A DNA stretch of 64,000 nt from Ixodes scapularis (GCF_016920785.2 NW_024609960.1:310001-374000), one strand, 5' to 3'; numbered from the stretch's first letter, positions 1 to 10,018 are shown. A program made the numbers and translations. The notes: generated from the letters alone by a model not told the origin.

Positions 1-296
1 TCGAAATCATTAAAGGCTTTGTTTGTTTTTCTTGAGATGGCAGCTGCAAGTTGTGTGGCTCACACACCTAAGTATGCTTCAATTCATGACCAGCTTTATT
101 CATTTATATTCATCACATTTTCTCTAGTCCTCCGTGTTGTTTCCTAGTCATCAAACTATTAGGCACCTGTATGGAGTAGTTACATTTTGTTTTTACGTTT
201 TTATCAAAACGGTTTGTGTCACCCTGTCTGGAATTCATCACCCTTACTACGAAATGTCAAATTAATCTCACGTTGAGATACTTTTTAAAAGTGGAG
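1..296. other. Sequence upstream of candidate exon; no gene seen
   Basis: AT-rich sequence with no recognisable coding or repeat structure. If the ATG at 297 is a real start, this stretch would hold its 5' UTR and promoter, but I see no convincing TATA box or initiator. Confidence 0.3.
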
Positions 297-422
297 ATGA
301 CCGGCATTAAATGTTGTGTTTCTTTATCACTCCTGTTCATACTTTGTATATTACTTCAGTCAAAAGACACCACCAGTGTTCAATACGCCCCGTCCGAGCA
401 CAAGCTTTTCAGCCTAGATAAG
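297..422 (+). CDS. Candidate first coding exon of a secreted protein (partial)
   Basis: Forty-two codons start at the ATG at 297. Residues 1-5 are polar with one Lys, residues 6-20 are strongly hydrophobic (CCVSLSLLFILCILL), and the sequence then turns polar (QSKDTTS), which is the classic layout of a cleavable signal peptide. The segment ends at 422 in phase 0, followed immediately by GTGAGC, giving the strong donor context AAG/GTGAGC. Signal-peptide-only first exons are common in arthropod secreted proteins, so a salivary or haemolymph protein is plausible. I do not recognise the family. The frame stays open past the donor to a stop at 510-512, so an unspliced 72-residue product is the alternative. 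No downstream exon is visible; the Kozak context is mediocre (no A at -3). Confidence 0.4.
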
Positions 423-797
423 GTGAGCGTCAGTGAGCACGTACTAAGCAGTACCGAAGGTAATGAGCGTGCACTGCTGCATTTTCAAAGTTTCATAAAT
501 GCTCTTTTTTAGAAAAAAATAAAAGCCAGGCATTGTTGTGGTATATTCATAACATTGTGGCTTTCTTGAAGAATGCGGGCATTCTGAAGGTGTTGCCGAA
601 GGCTTGCCAGGGTGACAGCGCGGTCGAAGGCGACAAGTGCGAGCTAGTACACGCTCTATCACAAGCTCTTGTTCTGCGAAAGCGCTTCTCAAAGCCGCTC
701 TTGCATGCCTGTAGCCTTTGCTGCCCTACAGTGGTAATGGTAGGCAACTCCGGCTGACACAAGAAATCATCCAATCGCTGCCACACTCCGTTTCCCT
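423..797. other. Intron-like or intergenic stretch; nothing recognised
   Basis: Begins with the GTGAGC donor. A short open frame crosses 533-757 but shows no domain and is probably chance. The stretch ends at the TTAA flanking the next element. Confidence 0.3.
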
Positions 798-801
798 TTA
801 A

Positions 802-1221
802 AGGGCTGGTGAACCGAAATTTGGATTTCAGAAAACGATGCAGAAGCCGTAGGCGGGACGCTACATTCCCTAAAACACTACTCGTAGTCACAAGGCGATA
901 TCTCGAATGGACGGCCGTATTTTTGGAGAAAGAGGTTGAGATTGAACGAGGCCGATGAGGCGCGTGACGTCAAGATATCTCGTTTTCTCCTCTCTCTGCT
1001 TCCCCCCCTCAAGGCGGCGAGGTGGAGAAGACGCGAGGTCGTTCCCTTTCCTTCTCGGAGAAACAAGACAAACAAATCTGTCAAATGCGCCTCCTATTTT
1101 TAAAAATAAGGTCATCCATTCGAAATATCGCTGTATGAGTGATGTTTTGGTGTTTGTAGCATCTTGTTACACGCTTTTGCCGCCGTGTTTTATGGAATCC
1201 AGATTTCGGTTCAACATCCCT
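802..1221. mobile_element. TTAA-flanked palindromic MITE (family T1, copy 1)
   Basis: The left end AGGGCTGGTGAACCGAAATT follows TTAA at 798-801; the right end, reading ATTTCGGTTCAACATCCCT, precedes TTAA at 1222-1225. The two halves are inverted repeats over roughly 190 bp each (for example the CGAATGGACGGCCGTATTTT side at 905 against the mirrored block near 1095). TTAA duplication with AGG...CCT ends is typical of piggyBac or Kolobok-type transposons; no transposase is encoded, so this is non-autonomous. Related copies lie at 56276-57468. Confidence 0.8.
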
Positions 1222-1407
1222 TTAAGTGCAAGTGAAACTGAAATGCCAAGAATGAGCACGTTGTCGTGAACGACAGTTGCACTGCACAAGCGCGCATGCT
1301 TAGCAACATTCAAAGCATGGAGCTTGCTCTTAAAGCCTCTGCATCAGGCTTCCTGTTGCAGCTCGTGGTACCGAAGCAAGCTTTTGGGCAGACACTTTTT
1401 TATAAGC

Positions 1408-1587
1408 AGAAACTTCACCTGGCACCGCAGAGCTCCGACCGGTACTCGGAGTACTTAGTTGCGGTACTTTAGATAAAACAGAAGGGCAACAGGTGAAGTA
1501 GAAACTTCACCTGCACCGCAGTGCTCCGACCAGTACTCGGAGTACTTAGTTGCGGTATTTTAGATAAAAACAGAAGGGCATTGAGCA
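1408..1587. repeat. Two-copy tandem duplication, period about 92 bp
   Basis: The block starting AGAAACTTCACCTG at 1408 recurs at 1500 and includes the same CTCGGAGTACTTAGTTGCGG core in both units. Differences are a few substitutions and single-base indels, so this is a fairly recent local duplication. No coding role is evident. Confidence 0.85.
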
Positions 1588-1708
1588 GTGCAAACTACGA
1601 TTATTGTCAGGTAAGAAGCATTCAGTTGCAGTAATTGTTTTGCTTTACATACAAAAAGGCTGGAGTATGCTTAAATGCTGGGCTAGCAACCGATTGCTAC
1701 CAGGGGCC

Positions 1709-2960
1709 CTATGCTACACGACGGGACCAAGCGGAATCAAGGGACCGGGAGCCATCCAGCGACCTGGATGCAAAGATGGGTTCAGCTTTCACGGGATTGG
1801 TGCCACCTGGATCTTGTCCCAAAGGGCCAGCAGCAGCTGGATAGCCTCGCATTGCGATGCGGGGATGGGGATGCCGAGCGAGCTCGGGGCATGCCGCCCA
1901 CTCAGTGTGAGGGCCAGGTGCTCCCACTGACTGGCTAGGTGCATGTTGATGAGTTCCTGGAAGGTGTTGTTTACACTTAGCAGCCGGAACTTGGCGTTCG
2001 ACGCGTACGGCGGCACCCCCAGCGCCAGCTAGTACCCCTTCCGAATAATCACGTCCATCTTGCCCTTACCTCTCGACAGCAGGTCAGGTTGAGATACGGA
2101 TTCGCGCAGGCGATGTGGCTCACGACGAGTGGTTGGGTCAGCCGGATCAGGTCCGACTCCTCGAGCCCGTGTCTGTGACTCGTTATCCTTCTCACCATGC
2201 GCATGACTTGCGTGGTTGTCTTGACGAGTCGGTCGACCGTGTACTTGGCTCCGCTGTCCCGCTGGAGGTGAATCCGAACCCGCTTCACCACCGGCACGGG
2301 GGTACCATCCTTTAACGTGAGGCGGATGTCCGCCTTCTTCTTCGGGAATTGGCTTGCCCGCGCGGAGGAGCAACAGCTGAGACTTATCGGGGGCGCGCTG
2401 GAGGTTGCCGGCCTCGAGGTAGTTCTGCACCGTCTCAATGACTTCTTCGAGGAAGTCTTGCCTCCCGCTGTCCGATCCTGACGTAGCCCAAATCGTCAGG
2501 TCGTCCACATAGAGTGGCATAGGGTGTATGCTTCATCCGGGAAATCCGTTCCAGTAGAGGAGGCGGCTTGCACATCGCCAGGTAACAAGGTGGGTGACAG
2601 GACCGAGCCTTGCCGGTTGCCCTTGCTCGGTATCGGGATGGTGCTCGTGCGGATGGACTCGATTCCGATGGTGGCCATCCAGTTGCTCAGGAAGTCCCGC
2701 ACATAATCATACATCCGGGGCCCGCACCCAGTTGAGGCCAAGTTCTCGAACACCAGCGTGTGACTGACGTTGTCAAAGGCGCCCTTTATATCCAGGGCCA
2801 GGACCGCCCGCGTTGTCGTACAGGAGATTCTGTCAAGGATATCCTCCTTGATCTGAAGCAGGACATCCTGCGTGGAGGTGTGACCAGAACCCGAAAATGG
2901 TGTTCATGGTGGCATTGAGTTCAATACAGGATGGTCTTCTCAAATATCGCTGTCAACAGC
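1709..2960 (-). pseudogene. Decayed LINE reverse transcriptase fragment
   Basis: Read on the minus strand, this carries the ordered blocks of a non-LTR reverse transcriptase: a degenerate STQDVLLQIKED-type segment near 2850-2900, motif A (LDIKGAFDNVSHT) near 2760-2805, motif B (NRQGSVLSPTL) near 2590-2640, the catalytic YVDD at about 2505-2516, then a thumb region and a C-terminal segment reading VPPYASNAKFRLLSVNNTF near 1960-2016. The blocks lie in different frames separated by indels and stops, so nothing full length can be made. Endonuclease and ORF1 are absent, so the copy is 5'-truncated as well as mutated. It belongs to a different LINE lineage from the copies at 5.4-13.2 kb (YVDD rather than YADD, no RNase H seen). 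Confidence 0.85.
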
Positions 2961-3392
2961 TCATCAGGGCATGGGCATTTAAAAAACTGAAATGGAGTGT
3001 CCAGGTCTGTGACGCTCGGCGGTATACCTGATAACCTCTATTTCTTTTGGATCCTTTTCAAGGGAGTATATTTTCCACTTCGGGGCACTTTTCTTGTTTC
3101 TGGCACTTACTACTGCAGGAACTGTTTCACCCTCACTTTCTTCTTTGCTTTCACAGCACTCATTTGATGTTAATGTGGAAGGGAATTGGCCGGACTCCAC
3201 TCTTCGTTCCTACGTAAAATGTGCTGGCGTCCAATACCTGCCACAAAAAGGGTACTTAAGATTCCAAAAATGACTAAGGGTGTGTAAACATATGATGCCA
3301 GCATTTCTTTTTTTTATTTCCAATGAGCAACATTATATTATGCCAAAACTCTCCCTAAATGCACACTGCATTTCACAGCGCGCTAAACTCTG
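2961..3392. other. Nothing recognised
   Basis: Unique-looking sequence between the LINE fragment and the next inverted repeat. Short open frames on both strands show no domain. Confidence 0.3.
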
Positions 3393-3619
3393 CCGGAAAA
3401 ATCGGCGCCTGCACGCAAAGGGGCGTCGTTTCCTCAGCAGTGTATTTTACCTTGTGAAATTTTAAGGCGCTCCTTTCTTTTGCAGCTAGAACATCCTTAA
3501 AAATACTAAAAATGCGTTCGCCACGGACGACCGAGTCTTCCGCTGGCAAACGCTGTCGTTTGCGTACGATACGCCTTGAAATTTTCACCCCATGGTCGAT
3601 CAGGCGCCGATTTTTCCGG
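3393..3619. mobile_element. Small TIR element (MITE-like)
   Basis: A 19-bp perfect terminal inverted repeat, CCGGAAAAATCGGCGCCTG at 3393-3411 and its reverse complement at 3601-3619, bounds 227 bp with no coding capacity. No target-site duplication is obvious, so the superfamily is unknown. Confidence 0.55.
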
Positions 3620-3664
3620 TTGCTTTCCCATACCTTGAGCCACCCAGAAACACCGCGCGCCCCC

Positions 3665-3666
<2 letters not shown>

Positions 3667-3699
<33 letters not shown>
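3667..3699 (+). repeat. Poly(A) tract, A33
   Basis: Uninterrupted run of 33 A. It could be the tail of an unrecognised retroposon ending at 3666, but no target-site duplication or source sequence was identified; a simple repeat is equally possible. Confidence 0.9.
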
Positions 3700-3707
<8 letters not shown>

Positions 3708-3799
3708 CGGCATTGAGTGTTTTGTTTACTTACCGACTTTGTGCGTGGACCGCGCCACGTTGCGCTGCCTGATGCACCCGCGTTTTGGAACTAATTCAG

Positions 3800-4120
3800 T
3801 TGACAGTTCCCTCCGAAGATGAAGCCGCTGAAGCCACGGCGGTAATCGTACTGGTAGGCTGTTCCCTTTCGAACGGGCGGAAGAAGACTACGAAGAATTC
3901 GGCAGCGAACGGGCGGAAACTCGATTACGTACAGCTTCAGTAGTCGACGCTTTGTTTTCTCGATTGCGTTCGCGGCGTTCACCGTGGACTCGCGCACTCG
4001 GCCGTAGCCGAACCAGCCGAACGGCCGAACCAGCTGGACGGCTGGCGGCGCGCGTACCACGCGTACCGACAGCGTCGCCATAGCAACCACGCCGCGAGTG
4101 TGGTTGCCAGACAGAATTCA
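3800..4120 (-). promoter_or_regulatory. GC-rich segment with an X-box-like (RFX) motif
   Basis: GTCGCCATAGCAAC at 4074-4087 closely fits the palindromic RFX X-box, and lies in a locally GC-rich stretch. On the minus strand the motif overlaps an ATG opening a 96-98 codon frame (down to 3791) that is rich in Arg and Val and shows no domain. This could be the 5' end of a minus-strand gene, or chance. Only the motif is directly visible. Confidence 0.2.
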
Positions 4121-4299
4121 CACGATTTTTTTTTTCTCGTCACTCACGTTGAGTTACTAGAAGTTAGGCGCGTATCATTATAATACATTATGCTGTAAGA
4201 AGTTATTAAGGGATATGTGTACCTACCTAAGACAAATGCAGAAAAAATATTATTGAAAAATAAAATTGGCGTAATCTTTTCATATCTTGATTAAGACTA
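4121..4299. other. AT-rich spacer
   Basis: No coding or repeat structure seen. Confidence 0.3.
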
Positions 4300-4985
4300 G
4301 CGTGGTCACTGGGCTAACCGATGCGCGAAATAGGAGGGCATATATACCGCTCGGGGCAGTTGTTGGTTTGTTTAAGTAGGTTGTATGTACTATTTGTTTG
4401 TGTGTTGTGCAATTGATCAGTGCTTGTATGCTCGTGTGTATGTACAGTGTTGTGTGTATGTCGTTGTCGTGAGCGAATGTAACCGCGCGGTGGGCAGCAG
4501 AAAAACTGCTGTTTTCTTTTTTCAAATGTTTATCACTTTTGTTTTTCGTCGCTAGATGGGGGTTGTCGCCGCCCAATTTGAAAAGTGTGGCGGTTGGTGA
4601 TCTATAACTATTAGAGGGCTGGATGCCATTAGTCCATCCGTCGTGTTGATCGCTCCGAGTTGTTCGGTTCCGCTGGCAGCTGTGTCGCCGTGTTATGCTG
4701 CCTGATTGCAACAAAAGGAGGTTAGGCGGCTTCCCCAGCGCGTGTTCTAGGTGCTGAATGCCGCTGTTCACGCACAAACGTTCATGAGTGGATAACGCAC
4801 GTAACAGAGGTGAGCACAGGCAATAGTTAATCGAGAGCCACACGGAGCGCGAGTGCGATACCTCCTAGCCGCTGTCGACAGAGGGTGTCGGAGCGATTCG
4901 TTGTCAACTTGTCCACGGCAAGTGGGCGTTTTGTTCAATAAAGCCAGCCTGTCAGTGTTTTGTAAAGCTATCCCTTCTTTATAAG
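4300..4985 (+). mobile_element. LTR-like segment (possible solo LTR or transcript end)
   Basis: A TATA-like CATATATA near 4339 is followed some 600 bp later by AATAAA at about 4937 and a short downstream segment, the order expected for U3-R-U5. No paired copy, no clear TG/CA ends and no target duplication were found, so the call is tentative. A minus-strand open frame of 187 codons (4280-4843) crosses the region but is low-complexity in character and looks fortuitous. Confidence 0.2.
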
Positions 4986-5257
4986 CGCTTCTGATGCGAT
5001 GAAAATGCGACCGGCATTGAGCAGGCCGAGCGAGACTTCGGCGACAGTCTCGGCTGTTCAGTCTCCAGCGGTTTCGGCCTTACTCGTATTATTTGCGGTG
5101 TTGGCGCTTGGACATAGAGATGTTTGGAAAGTGTTTTGCGCCTACAGATGACACCAAACGAGCGTGCGAGCCGTATGCTCTTGCTCCGGCGAGAAGCCCC
5201 GTACGGCTCGCCAGGCTCGTATCGCCTGTCGCATACTGGCCGCCATATTGTTTTTAG

Positions 5258-5362
5258 GGTGTTAGCAGTTAACACGATTTTCACCACCTCCGGCGGCTAA
5301 CACCCTTACACGAATAAAGGCGTTAGCCAGAGGACGAGCCATTTACACGAATAAGGGTGTAA
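5258..5362. repeat. Short interspersed TTACACGAATAA/GGGTGTTAGC motif cluster
   Basis: The motif TTACACGAATAAGGGTGT and its variants occur twice directly (about 5305 and 5343), and GGGTGTTAGC and its reverse complement GCTAACACCC also occur. It sits exactly at the 5' breakpoint of the LINE copy that follows. Confidence 0.5.
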
Positions 5363-5373
5363 AAATTTTAAGT

Positions 5374-6075
5374 GTGTACGTCTTTGAGGTCTACAAGGTG
5401 TCAGAATACAGGCCAAGACCACTGGTCTGCTACGGGTGTCATCAACTCGGCCACAAGTCTGACGTATGCCCCTTAAAGGTCAAACGATGCGGATCGTGCG
5501 GACATGAACATGGAGAAGTTGAAGAATGCCAGGCCACACCAAGGTGCTTGAACTGCGAGGGACCGCACATTGCCACGAGCAACGAGTGCCCGAAAAGGAA
5601 AATTCCACCGAGAAGCAACACGCGAAGAAATAACCAAAGTAAGAGATCTGCCACGAGGGGAGGTATGACCTCGCAGTCTTTGCAAAGTATGTTCACACAG
5701 ACATCTCCAGCACCAATGAGGACTCTCTCAGACAATTCGTGGGCTAACATAATAAGGCCTAATCAACAAGCAACCGATCCGGCAGGGTTATTCTACTCCA
5801 CAACCTCCGCACCATCCGGAAATGCGCAACAACGGCAGCCGGGGCATCAGAGCCCAACCTCACTCCTTTCAAACATTACACCAAGAATGCAACTCGATTG
5901 GGAAGCAAGGTTCGAGGCACTGAGCCGAAGGGTTGAGCAAGGTTTTGCAAACGTCCAGACCAACACGAGCCGAATAGAACAACTAGAATCTCTAGCATTT
6001 GAGATCCTCACCAAGGTGAACTACATCGGCGAGAAATTCGACAAATACCTCACTGCCAAACACCCACCACAGTAA
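5374..6075 (+). CDS. LINE ORF1, gag-like nucleic-acid-binding protein (N-terminus missing)
   Basis: About 233 codons run to the TAA at 6073-6075. Three consecutive zinc knuckles follow the motif YRPRPLVCYGC: CX2CX4HX4C (residues about 18-31), CX2CX3HX5C and CX2CX3HX6C, the arrangement of ORF1 proteins in I/Jockey-like elements, where they coat the element RNA. Downstream is a Ser/Thr/Gln-rich linker and a C-terminal heptad-like segment (RVEQGFANVQTNTSRIEQL) that may form a coiled coil. There is no authentic start: the open frame begins with a GTG at the truncation point, and the upstream domain is absent. ORF2 begins 2 bases after the stop, so the two ORFs are nearly contiguous, as expected for a bicistronic LINE RNA. 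Confidence 0.85.
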   Translation: MYVFEVYKVSEYRPRPLVCYGCHQLGHKSDVCPLKVKRCGSCGHEHGEVEECQATPRCLNCEGPHIATSNECPKRKIPPRSNTRRNNQSKRSATRGGMTSQSLQSMFTQTSPAPMRTLSDNSWANIIRPNQQATDPAGLFYSTTSAPSGNAQQRQPGHQSPTSLLSNITPRMQLDWEARFEALSRRVEQGFANVQTNTSRIEQLESLAFEILTKVNYIGEKFDKYLTAKHPPQ

Positions 6076-6077
6076 AT

Positions 6078-7394
6078 ATGAAACCGAACGGCTCAAACTA
6101 CCAAGATACAAAGGTACACCCTTGGATTTTTCATTGGAATTGTAGAGGTTTTGCAAACAAATGTGCGGAGCTCAAACTTCAACTCGAAAGAATGGGCAAG
6201 AGAAGACCAGCGGTACTTCTCCTTCAGGAAACCAACCACGAAAACGTCAAACTTAATGGATACAAAACGTACACAGAGCCCTCCATACCGAGAACGATTC
6301 ACCACGGGAATGGCAAAGATGCAGTGACAGCGATCATCGGGCAGGTGGCCATTCTAGTTCAGGAACAAGTTCCACACGCGCGTATAGAATCGGCACATCT
6401 GTGCAATGAGGCAAGAGAGGTAGTTGCTGTGCAGATAAAACACGAAGGGAAGCCTCTCATAATTGCTTCAACCTACATCCGACCTAACGTTAAAGACGGA
6501 GATGATATGAGCTGGCTCACGCACCTCAGACCCAATAAAGAACTTCTCATAATCAGCGGAGATTTTAATGCTCAGCACGAAGACTGGGGCTATACCCGCA
6601 CATCAGCTCGAGGCAAGACACTAAAGTGCAAAATGAAGGAGGTCGGATTAGTACTAGTCAACGAACCCTGCATACCAACGAGGATTGGCCTTCATGCCAA
6701 AGAAGGAGACACGACGCCCGACCTCACTTGGGCAAGCAAGAAAATCAAACTCTCCTGGAAAACATTGCCAGACGCAATGGGTAGTGATCATCTGCCGATC
6801 AGGATCGAGCTCCCTACCAACGGTACACGGAGACGAGACGCACCCTTCATTCGATGGGACACGTTTCGCGATGCCATCAAAAAGGTCCCTTCCTCACTCC
6901 CCCTCGCTCATCAGATCCAACTGGCAGTCAAAGCGGCGACAAGGACCTACCAAGTCAAAGAAGACACTCCCAACCCAGACATGCATTTGCTGAACCTTTG
7001 GGCAAGCAGACTTCAAGCTCAACAGCGATATAGAAAAGCAAAGTATAACATCCGCTACAAAATACAACTAAACATCGCAACGGCTAGAGCCAAACGTTAT
7101 ACGAAGGAGCTGAAGCAGCAAATCTGGAGACGGCACTGCCATTCATTCAATGAAAAAACCGGCATTAGAAGAATGTGGCGGACATACAAAGGCATGTCCG
7201 GTAAGAAAAAGAACAATTGCACGGGACAAAATCTCGCTATCAAGCTCGGCATCACGGAAGAAGATCTTGCAGTAATGGCAGGGGAACACTTCTTCCCGCA
7301 ACCGACAACACAACAGCTGCAGCAACGCTACAAAAAGAGGGTTCCCGAGCTCGACCATCGGTCACCAGCAGACGCCCCATTTAACATGGGGTAA
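6078..7394 (+). CDS. LINE ORF2, endonuclease part (stops prematurely)
   Basis: The first 438 codons of ORF2. The AP-endonuclease (EEP fold) signatures are present in order: NCRG near residue 21-24, LLLQET near 49 (catalytic Glu), SGDFNAQHEDWG near 160 (Asp/Asn), TTPDLTWAS near 210 and GSDHLPI near 235 (catalytic Asp-His). This enzyme nicks target DNA to prime reverse transcription. After the endonuclease the linker continues to FNMG, then a TAA at 7392-7394. The next codons stay in the same frame and carry the reverse transcriptase, so the stop is a single nonsense change rather than the natural end. Confidence 0.88.
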   Translation: MKPNGSNYQDTKVHPWIFHWNCRGFANKCAELKLQLERMGKRRPAVLLLQETNHENVKLNGYKTYTEPSIPRTIHHGNGKDAVTAIIGQVAILVQEQVPHARIESAHLCNEAREVVAVQIKHEGKPLIIASTYIRPNVKDGDDMSWLTHLRPNKELLIISGDFNAQHEDWGYTRTSARGKTLKCKMKEVGLVLVNEPCIPTRIGLHAKEGDTTPDLTWASKKIKLSWKTLPDAMGSDHLPIRIELPTNGTRRRDAPFIRWDTFRDAIKKVPSSLPLAHQIQLAVKAATRTYQVKEDTPNPDMHLLNLWASRLQAQQRYRKAKYNIRYKIQLNIATARAKRYTKELKQQIWRRHCHSFNEKTGIRRMWRTYKGMSGKKKNNCTGQNLAIKLGITEEDLAVMAGEHFFPQPTTQQLQQRYKKRVPELDHRSPADAPFNMG

Positions 7395-8120
7395 CTTATA
7401 ATGGCTCTGGAATCAGCAAGGAACACCGCACCCGGACCGGATAAGATCACCATCACGTCACTCAAGAACCTGCCAGAGGAAAAGAAGACGGAACTGCTGG
7501 CCTGGTTCAACGAAATATGGGAGACAGGACAGCTGCCCGAAGAATGGAAACTGTCAACGCTTATTCCAATTCCCAAGCCAGGCAAGCTCACCGACTCAAT
7601 CCAGAACCTAAGACCAATCTCACTCACTTCCAATTTGTGCAAGACCATGGAGAGGATGGTCCTGGTGAGAATCCCGTGGCTCCTCGAAATTGAGAGCCAG
7701 GCTTACTGTGCCAGACAAACCGGCTTCAGACCAGGTTTGTCAACGCAGGATAGTTTGGCCCTTATTCACAAGGACATCACCTCCAAACGACCATCCTACA
7801 ATCCACGGCTGATCGTCACGATCGACATAAAGAAAGCTTTTGATTCTGTGCCCCACGACGCGGTCATACGTGGTGCAGTCAAAAGAGGAATCAAAGGGAG
7901 ACTCCTGAAATTCATTCACTCTTTTCTGGACAAAAGAAAATACCAAACGGCTATAGGACCAACCAGAGGACCGATGACGGATAACAAGATCGGTGTCCCA
8001 CAAGGAGCCGTAATCTCGCCAACACTTTTTAATATGGTGATGGCAGATCTTGCTCTTTCCCTAGAAAAAATTCCTTTCTTGGGATTTACCATTTACGCAG
8101 ACGATAATAGAGAGTTTTAG
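7395..8120 (+). pseudogene. LINE ORF2, reverse transcriptase palm up to YADD
   Basis: Same frame as the endonuclease segment. Visible: ARNTAPGPDKI (RT motif 0/1), LRPISLTSNLCKTMERM, motif A DIKKAFDSVPHD, motif B GVPQGAVISPTLFN and the catalytic YADD at about 8094-8105. Immediately after the second Asp the frame runs into foreign sequence and terminates at the TAG at 8118-8120. Loss of the segment after YADD and the stop make the enzyme inactive. Confidence 0.9.
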
Positions 8121-8240
8121 TAGATCGTTCCGATACCTCCGATAGCCCCGATAACGATACTATGCATGCGCAAGGGAGGCGGTGGCGAAGTATCGGGATA
8201 TCGTTATCGGAGTCATGGGAACGATCTACTAAAACTCTCT
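8106..8240. mobile_element. Palindromic MITE inserted at the LINE catalytic motif
   Basis: AATAGAGAGTTTTAGTAGAT at 8106 is mirrored by ATCTACTAAAACTCTCTATT ending at 8243. The inner part is also imperfectly palindromic and rich in CGATA motifs. Comparison with LINE copy 2 (YADDITIW at 11440-11463) shows a net gain of 135 bp between Asp and Ile codons. The gain is a multiple of three but brings a stop. The target duplication is ambiguous (AT or TA), because the host bases merge with the palindrome. Confidence 0.85.
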
Positions 8241-9170
8241 ATTACTATTTGGACAAAGAACTGCAGCACGTCCACGCAAGTCATCACGCTTCAAAGAGCC
8301 CTGGACACAATTCAAGACTTCTCCAAACAGACGGGGTTACAACTCTCAACCGAAAAAACAAATTACGTCGCCATATCCAACGCCAGAGGGCGAGATGAAA
8401 AAGTTGGAGACAAGATCAAGCTCCTCATCAATGGCCAGCAAATTAAATCTCAAACCTCAATTAGGATACTCGGTATCGTGATTGACGAAAACGGAAAGGC
8501 GGGAAGCTGGTACCAGCAAATCAAAAGTCAGTGGAAGCAGGCACTCAATATGATCAAACACACCACCGGCAAAGCGTGGGGAGCTAAAGAAGACATCCTC
8601 AGGACCATGGTTAAGGCTTTCCTTGTACCAAAGGCAACTTACGGAGTGAACTACCTCAGTCTCACCAGAGCCCAAAAGAAAAGACTTGAAGCACTTAACA
8701 GGGAAGCCTTGAGAGTAATCACTGGGCTTCCCAGGTGCACCAAGGTGGAAGCGCTTTACGAGATCGGAGGACTCAACACGATCGAAGAAATAGCACAAGA
8801 AAACAAGATCAGTCAAAACTTGAGGCTTGAAAAAACTGAACCAGGAAGAAAGATCCTGAGAGCTCTTGGTTACAACAACGAGGTCTACCAAGTTTTTACG
8901 AAACCTCCTCCACCATGGGAAGACGAGATAGTTATTGATACAAGACCGACTCCGCAAAATCAAGGAAAAACACAAGTGAAAAGAAGAAATAGCGCTGCCA
9001 GGAAACACGACACCGAGGTACAATTACTTCTTGAAGATGACACTAACGTCATTATTTACACGGACGCAGCCAAGGAGGACAAATGCACAGCTATGGCTCA
9101 TTATTGCGCAAACGATCAGAGAAGAGTCGCCGCCTTCCCGGGGCAATACCACCAGCGTCAAGGAGGCTGA
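8241..9170 (+). pseudogene. LINE ORF2, RT thumb and start of RNase H
   Basis: Resumes in frame after the MITE with ITIW, then LQLSTEKTNYV, RILGIVIDENGKAGSW and KATYGVNYLSL, all aligning residue by residue with copy 2, followed by the first RNase H block IIYTDAAKE (first catalytic Asp) near 9055. The frame is lost near 9140-9155 and reads into a stop at 9168-9170, while the true continuation VKEAELQAIK lies one frame over. Confidence 0.88.
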
Positions 9171-9926
9171 ACTTCAAGCCATCAAGACGGCGGTCGAGAG
9201 TGCAGAACAAGAAAACATAAAAGCAACATTTATGTCTTCACGGACTCTAAAGAAGCCGTACGAGAATTGAAAAAGCATGATAGCCGCAGCAAAACAGTTA
9301 AAAGCATTAAGGCTACGGCCCGACAGCTTCGAGCTGAAGGCCGTACCATCAAGATACGATGGATCCCCGGACATCAAGGTATCCACGGAAACGACGAGGC
9401 ACATGCAGCCGCACGGGAGCAGCTACAGGCAGTCCCACCCGGCCAAGGCTCAGTGCACCCCGTCGTAGATGAAGACATCGAAGACGACGTCGACCCGTCG
9501 GAAATCAAAGCCCAAGAACGGCTAGAAAGAAGCCAAAGACTCGCCGATCTACGCAGGCCAGACGAACACCCCCTTCCATCGACATCTTACAGTCGGTGGG
9601 AGCGTGTATGCCTACGAAGGTTGCGTACAGGAACCGCCATGACACCGGCCTTGAAGTATAAATTCCGAAAAAGCAACAACGGGGAAGATTCCGAAACTGA
9701 CATGTGCGATCACTGTCAAATAATGGCAGACATCAAACACATCATCTGGGATTGTCCCAAAAGTGACATCAAGCGGAAACTAGCTTTGGATGCTCTACCG
9801 CCACAAGAAAGACCATCCTGCCTAAAGGAATGGGTTCTTCCAGACGGCACCCCCGAGCACAGAAAAGCAATTTTGGACTCGCTGATAGAGTTTATCAAGT
9901 CCGCCGGACTTGATATTTACATTTAA
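9157..9926 (+). pseudogene. LINE ORF2, rest of RNase H and C-terminal zinc finger
   Basis: KEAELQAIK (catalytic Glu) at 9160-9186 is in one frame; near 9215-9230 a second indel shifts to the frame that holds VFTDSKEA, IRWIPGHQG and GNDEAHAAA (remaining RNase H acidic residues and the conserved His region). The C-terminal part contains SYSRWERVCLRRLRTG and a CX2C...HX4C finger (CDHCQ...HIIWDC), then ends with a TAA at 9924-9926. RNase H removes element RNA after reverse transcription. The two indels nearly cancel, displacing only about 20 codons. Confidence 0.87.
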
Positions 9927-10018
9927 ACCCAATCCCTCCTTCCCCTCCCCCTGTAGCCAATGACGAGTTTCAAGGGCAACAGGTACCCCACCTGAAAATA
10001 AAACATTTTCTCACTCAC

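Larger units (their letters stand above)
5364..10018 (+). mobile_element. RNase H-bearing LINE, copy 1 (5'-truncated, broken)
   Basis: Two-ORF non-LTR retrotransposon: ORF1 with zinc knuckles, ORF2 with AP endonuclease, reverse transcriptase, RNase H and a C-terminal CCHC-like finger, then a 3' UTR ending in AATAAAACATTTTCTC and a short CTCACTCA tail. The RNase H domain and architecture place it in the I/R1/LOA-like group. It is 5'-truncated inside ORF1 and disabled by an in-frame stop at 7392, an insertion at 8106-8240 and two frameshifts within RNase H. The related copy at 11250-13239 shares the same 3' end. Confidence 0.9.

Noticed and set aside
3512..3822. Poly-Lys frames across the A33 tract
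   Set aside because: Translation of a homopolymer; no support for coding.
4280..4843. 187-codon minus-strand frame
   Set aside because: His/Thr/Ser-rich peptide from TG-rich DNA, no domain, and it overlaps an LTR-like segment; treated as chance.
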